Of a stretch of DNA of 64,000 nucleotides, positions 61,933 through 64,000 are shown piece by piece. This DNA comes from Aestuariibacter sp. A3R04 (lineage in GTDB: Bacteria; Pseudomonadota; Gammaproteobacteria; Enterobacterales; Alteromonadaceae), in the NCBI RefSeq assembly GCF_018860805.1, contig NZ_JAHKQR010000011.1, positions 1,110,366-1,174,365 on the forward strand. Reading direction: 5' to 3'. Both the position numbers and the translations under genes were made by a program. The notes beneath the pieces were generated by a model, which was not told the DNA's origin, did not search any database, and saw nothing but the letters and a program-made list of their open reading frames with translations. Position 1 is the stretch's first letter, and every line of letters starts with the position of its first letter.

Positions 61933-61947
61933 CTGGCCGTTTTATTT
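61915..61947 (+). terminator. terminator after dacA
   Basis: Perfect 10-bp stem CGGCCAGATT / AATCTGGCCG with a GTTAT loop, followed by TTTTATTT. Confidence 0.9.
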
Positions 61948-61969
61948 AGTTATGAAGTAAGGATATCTC

Positions 61970-62233
61970 ATGGATACCCGTTTCGATGAGCTACTCGATT
62001 TTCCCTGTTCCCAGACTTTTAAAGTAATGGGGATCGCCCATGAAGATTTGCCGCAGCATGTTGTAACCTGTTTGCAGGCGCATGCACCCGGAGATTACTC
62101 TCCGACGGTAAAGCCAAGTAAGAAAGGCAATTATCACTCGGTTTCAGTGAGTGTTAGGGTAACGAGTAAAGAACATATGGAAACCATTTACACGGAACTC
62201 GCCAAACTCGAATTGGTCAGGGTTGTGCTGTAA
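61970..62233 (+). CDS. ybeD: DUF493/YbeD family protein
   Basis: An 87-residue ferredoxin-like protein lying between dacA and lipB as in E. coli. It has the family opening [20 protein letters not shown] and [20 protein letters not shown]. Proposed to be regulatory (ACT-like fold); precise function unknown. AAGGA precedes the ATG. Its stop abuts the lipB start. Confidence 0.94.
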   Translation: MDTRFDELLDFPCSQTFKVMGIAHEDLPQHVVTCLQAHAPGDYSPTVKPSKKGNYHSVSVSVRVTSKEHMETIYTELAKLELVRVVL

Positions 62234-62896
62234 GTGATTCAACGTCATTCTAATAACCCGGTTATCATTCGCCAATTGGGTTTGCAACCTTACCTGCCCG
62301 TGTGGCAAAAAATGCAAGCTTTCACTGATCTTCGAAACAGTGAAACCACTGACGAAATCTGGCTGGTAGAACATGAACCCGTGTTCACCCAGGGGCAGGC
62401 AGGAAAGGCAGAACACGTGCTAATGCCCGGCGAGATCCCGGTGGTCAATGTGGATCGCGGCGGTCAGGTGACTTACCACGGTCCGGGCCAGCAGGTCATT
62501 TATTTGCTACTGAATATTAAAAGGCGCAAACTCGGGGTCAGGCAGTTGGTGACTGCAATGGAAGATTCCGTTGTTGCACTTTTGGCTGAATTCGGTATTG
62601 AAGCGTACGCCAAAAAAGATGCACCAGGTGTATATTGTGACGATAAAAAGGTGTGTTCACTGGGATTGAGGATTAGAAAGGGATGTTCGTTTCACGGACT
62701 GGCACTGAATGTTAATATGGATCTGTCGCCTTTTTCCCGCATAAACCCCTGTGGCTATGCTGGTATGGAAATGACCGATACAGCCAGGTTAAATGGTCCG
62801 GATTCGCTGGAAAAAGCAGGAATGTCATTAACACATCATTTGTTGAATATCCTGAATATCAAACAGACGATTCAAAAAGAAGGTTTCGATGAGTAA
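62234..62896 (+). CDS. lipB: octanoyl-(ACP):protein N-octanoyltransferase LipB
   Basis: Transfers octanoate from ACP to lipoyl domains, the first step of endogenous lipoylation. The 220-residue protein has the signature [16 protein letters not shown], the lysine region [17 protein letters not shown] and the catalytic Cys in [15 protein letters not shown] start directly after the ybeD stop. Overlaps lipA by eight bases. Confidence 0.97.
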   Translation: MIQRHSNNPVIIRQLGLQPYLPVWQKMQAFTDLRNSETTDEIWLVEHEPVFTQGQAGKAEHVLMPGEIPVVNVDRGGQVTYHGPGQQVIYLLLNIKRRKLGVRQLVTAMEDSVVALLAEFGIEAYAKKDAPGVYCDDKKVCSLGLRIRKGCSFHGLALNVNMDLSPFSRINPCGYAGMEMTDTARLNGPDSLEKAGMSLTHHLLNILNIKQTIQKEGFDE

Positions 62897-63851
62897 CGCA
62901 CGTCCTAAAGCCGGAGTAAAACTCCGCGATGATGAAAAAGTAAAGCACATACCCATTACAATCGTCCCGACTGAAAAAGAAGAGATGTTGCGTAAACCTT
63001 CGTGGATAAAAATTAAACTCCCACGAACCACAGATCGCATTGACGAAATCAAACAGACTTTGCGCAAGAATAAACTCCACTCTGTATGTGAGGAAGCGTC
63101 TTGCCCGAACTTGGCAGAGTGCTTCAACCACGGTACGGCAACGTTCATGATTCTGGGTGATATATGCACGCGCAGGTGCCCATTTTGTGATGTTGCCCAT
63201 GGCAAGCCACTTCCGCCAAGCGCCGAAGAACCGGAAAAGCTCGCTCGTACTATTGCCGAAATGAAACTCAAATACGTTGTTATTACATCGGTTGACAGAG
63301 ATGATTTACGGGACGGCGGAGCACAACATTTTGTAGATTGCATCAATGCCATTAGGGAGCACAGTCCCTCAACCACCATTGAAGTACTGGTACCAGATTT
63401 CCGCGGACGCATGGATCGCGCCTTAGAAATTTTCAAACAAGGGGTACCTGATGTGTTCAATCACAATCTCGAAACCATTCCCCGTCTTTATCGCGAGTGT
63501 CGGCCGGGAGCTAATTATCAATGGTCTTTGGATTTACTTAAAAAATTCAAAACACAACACCCTGACGTAAAAACAAAATCCGGATTGATGATGGGCATGG
63601 GTGAAAAAAATGAAGAAATTCAGGCCGTGTTGAGAGATTTGCGCGCTCACAACGTAGATATGCTGACCTTAGGTCAGTATTTACAACCATCACGCCACCA
63701 TTTTCCGGTTAAACGCTACGTACACCCTACCGAGTTTGATGCGTTAGGTGACTATGCCAAGGAAATTGGGTTCACCCACGCTGCGTGTGGTCCAATGGTT
63801 CGTTCCAGCTACCATGCCGACCAGCAAGCTGCCGGTAAAGAAGTCAAATAG
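62889..63851 (+). CDS. lipA: lipoyl synthase LipA
   Basis: Radical-SAM enzyme inserting two sulfurs into protein-bound octanoate. The 320-residue protein has the auxiliary cluster cysteines in [12 protein letters not shown] (C-x4-C-x5-C) and the SAM cluster in CTRRCPFC (C-x3-C-x2-C), with the C-terminal MVRSSYHAD serine ligand. Coupled to lipB by an overlap. Confidence 0.98.
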   Translation: MSNARPKAGVKLRDDEKVKHIPITIVPTEKEEMLRKPSWIKIKLPRTTDRIDEIKQTLRKNKLHSVCEEASCPNLAECFNHGTATFMILGDICTRRCPFCDVAHGKPLPPSAEEPEKLARTIAEMKLKYVVITSVDRDDLRDGGAQHFVDCINAIREHSPSTTIEVLVPDFRGRMDRALEIFKQGVPDVFNHNLETIPRLYRECRPGANYQWSLDLLKKFKTQHPDVKTKSGLMMGMGEKNEEIQAVLRDLRAHNVDMLTLGQYLQPSRHHFPVKRYVHPTEFDALGDYAKEIGFTHAACGPMVRSSYHADQQAAGKEVK

Positions 63852-63860
63852 CCTTTCATT

Positions 63861-63883
63861 CCGCGTCAACCTCGTTGACGCGG
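63861..63883 (+). terminator. hairpin after lipA
   Basis: Perfect 9-bp stem CCGCGTCAA / TTGACGCGG with a CCTCG loop, 10 bases past the lipA stop. Followed by a pyrimidine-rich run, not a clean U-tract, so a weak terminator at best. Confidence 0.6.
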
Positions 63884-63970
63884 ACCCCCTTCCCTGTTGT
63901 TTCTATCTGGATGCTTTACACCTTAGCAGGAACAATCTGCCCGTCGGGGTGAATTACCCCATAATGCTGT

Positions 63971-64000
63971 TACAATAGCGCGAAAAAAAGGAGCGGATAT
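63971..64000 (+). promoter_or_regulatory. -10 element and ribosome site of a gene beyond the window
   Basis: TACAAT at 63971-63976, then AAAGGAG just before the window end, which closes with AT and may be the first two bases of an ATG. Nothing can be said about the gene. Confidence 0.35.

Overview
The window reads as core chromosome of a Gram-negative gammaproteobacterium of the order Alteromonadales (Alteromonas/Glaciecola-like). The evidence is the lipid A, Kdo and outer-membrane lipoprotein genes, a canonical SMC in an smc-zipA-ligA cluster instead of mukB, the rlmE-ftsH-folP-glmM-tpiA-secG-tRNA-Leu block, and the leuS-lptE-holA-rsfS-rlmH-mrdA-rodA-rlpA-dacA-ybeD-lipB-lipA block. I see no insertion sequence, prophage, integrase, CRISPR array or rRNA.

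Layout. 1-2400 (minus): GDP-mannose synthesis, manC then manB, the latter cut by the window edge. 2878-6682: tcdA, an unrecognised 135-aa gene, a DUF2919 membrane protein with a GNAT acetyltransferase, and rimO. 6728-12151 (minus): msbA-lpxK-ycaR-kdsB, followed in tight linkage by a short-chain dehydrogenase and a kelch-repeat lipoprotein. 12261-15205: comEC, divergent from a DUF2062 gene. 15207-21998 (minus): smc-zipA-ligA. 22257-26000: cysZ, a secreted Sel1-repeat protein with a zinc-peptidase motif downstream of nlpI, and cdd. 26029-30296: a DUF1244 gene, pnp (without rpsO beside it), an HNH gene and an MscS channel. 30407-34273 (minus): a compact putP-proB-proA proline operon with a terminator-like hairpin in its leader.

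34274-40913 is the least conventional part. It holds a very AT-rich non-coding tract, a possible degenerate receiver-domain protein, a two-helix membrane protein preceded by a perfect 13-bp tandem repeat, an SDR/DUF2878 pair, a dual-specificity phosphatase fused to a diacylglycerol-kinase-type lipid kinase followed by a DUF2254 membrane protein, and a 52-codon YqaE/Pmp3 gene.

40981-47386 (minus) is the ftsH/glmM/secG/tRNA-Leu(GAG) block, with yhbY divergent. 47867-51091 holds an HSD10-like dehydrogenase behind a LiuR-like operator, and a Lon-related protease. 51525-63851 (plus) covers leucyl-tRNA synthesis, LPS assembly, the DNA polymerase clamp loader, ribosome factors, the elongasome (PBP2/RodA), RlpA, DacA and lipoate synthesis. 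nadD is absent from its usual place between holA and rsfS.

Most genes are housekeeping. The best candidates for something new are the phosphatase-lipid kinase/DUF2254 pair, the Sel1-metallopeptidase/NlpI pair, and the 34.3-36.4 kb interval. I see no multigene system that is clearly undescribed.
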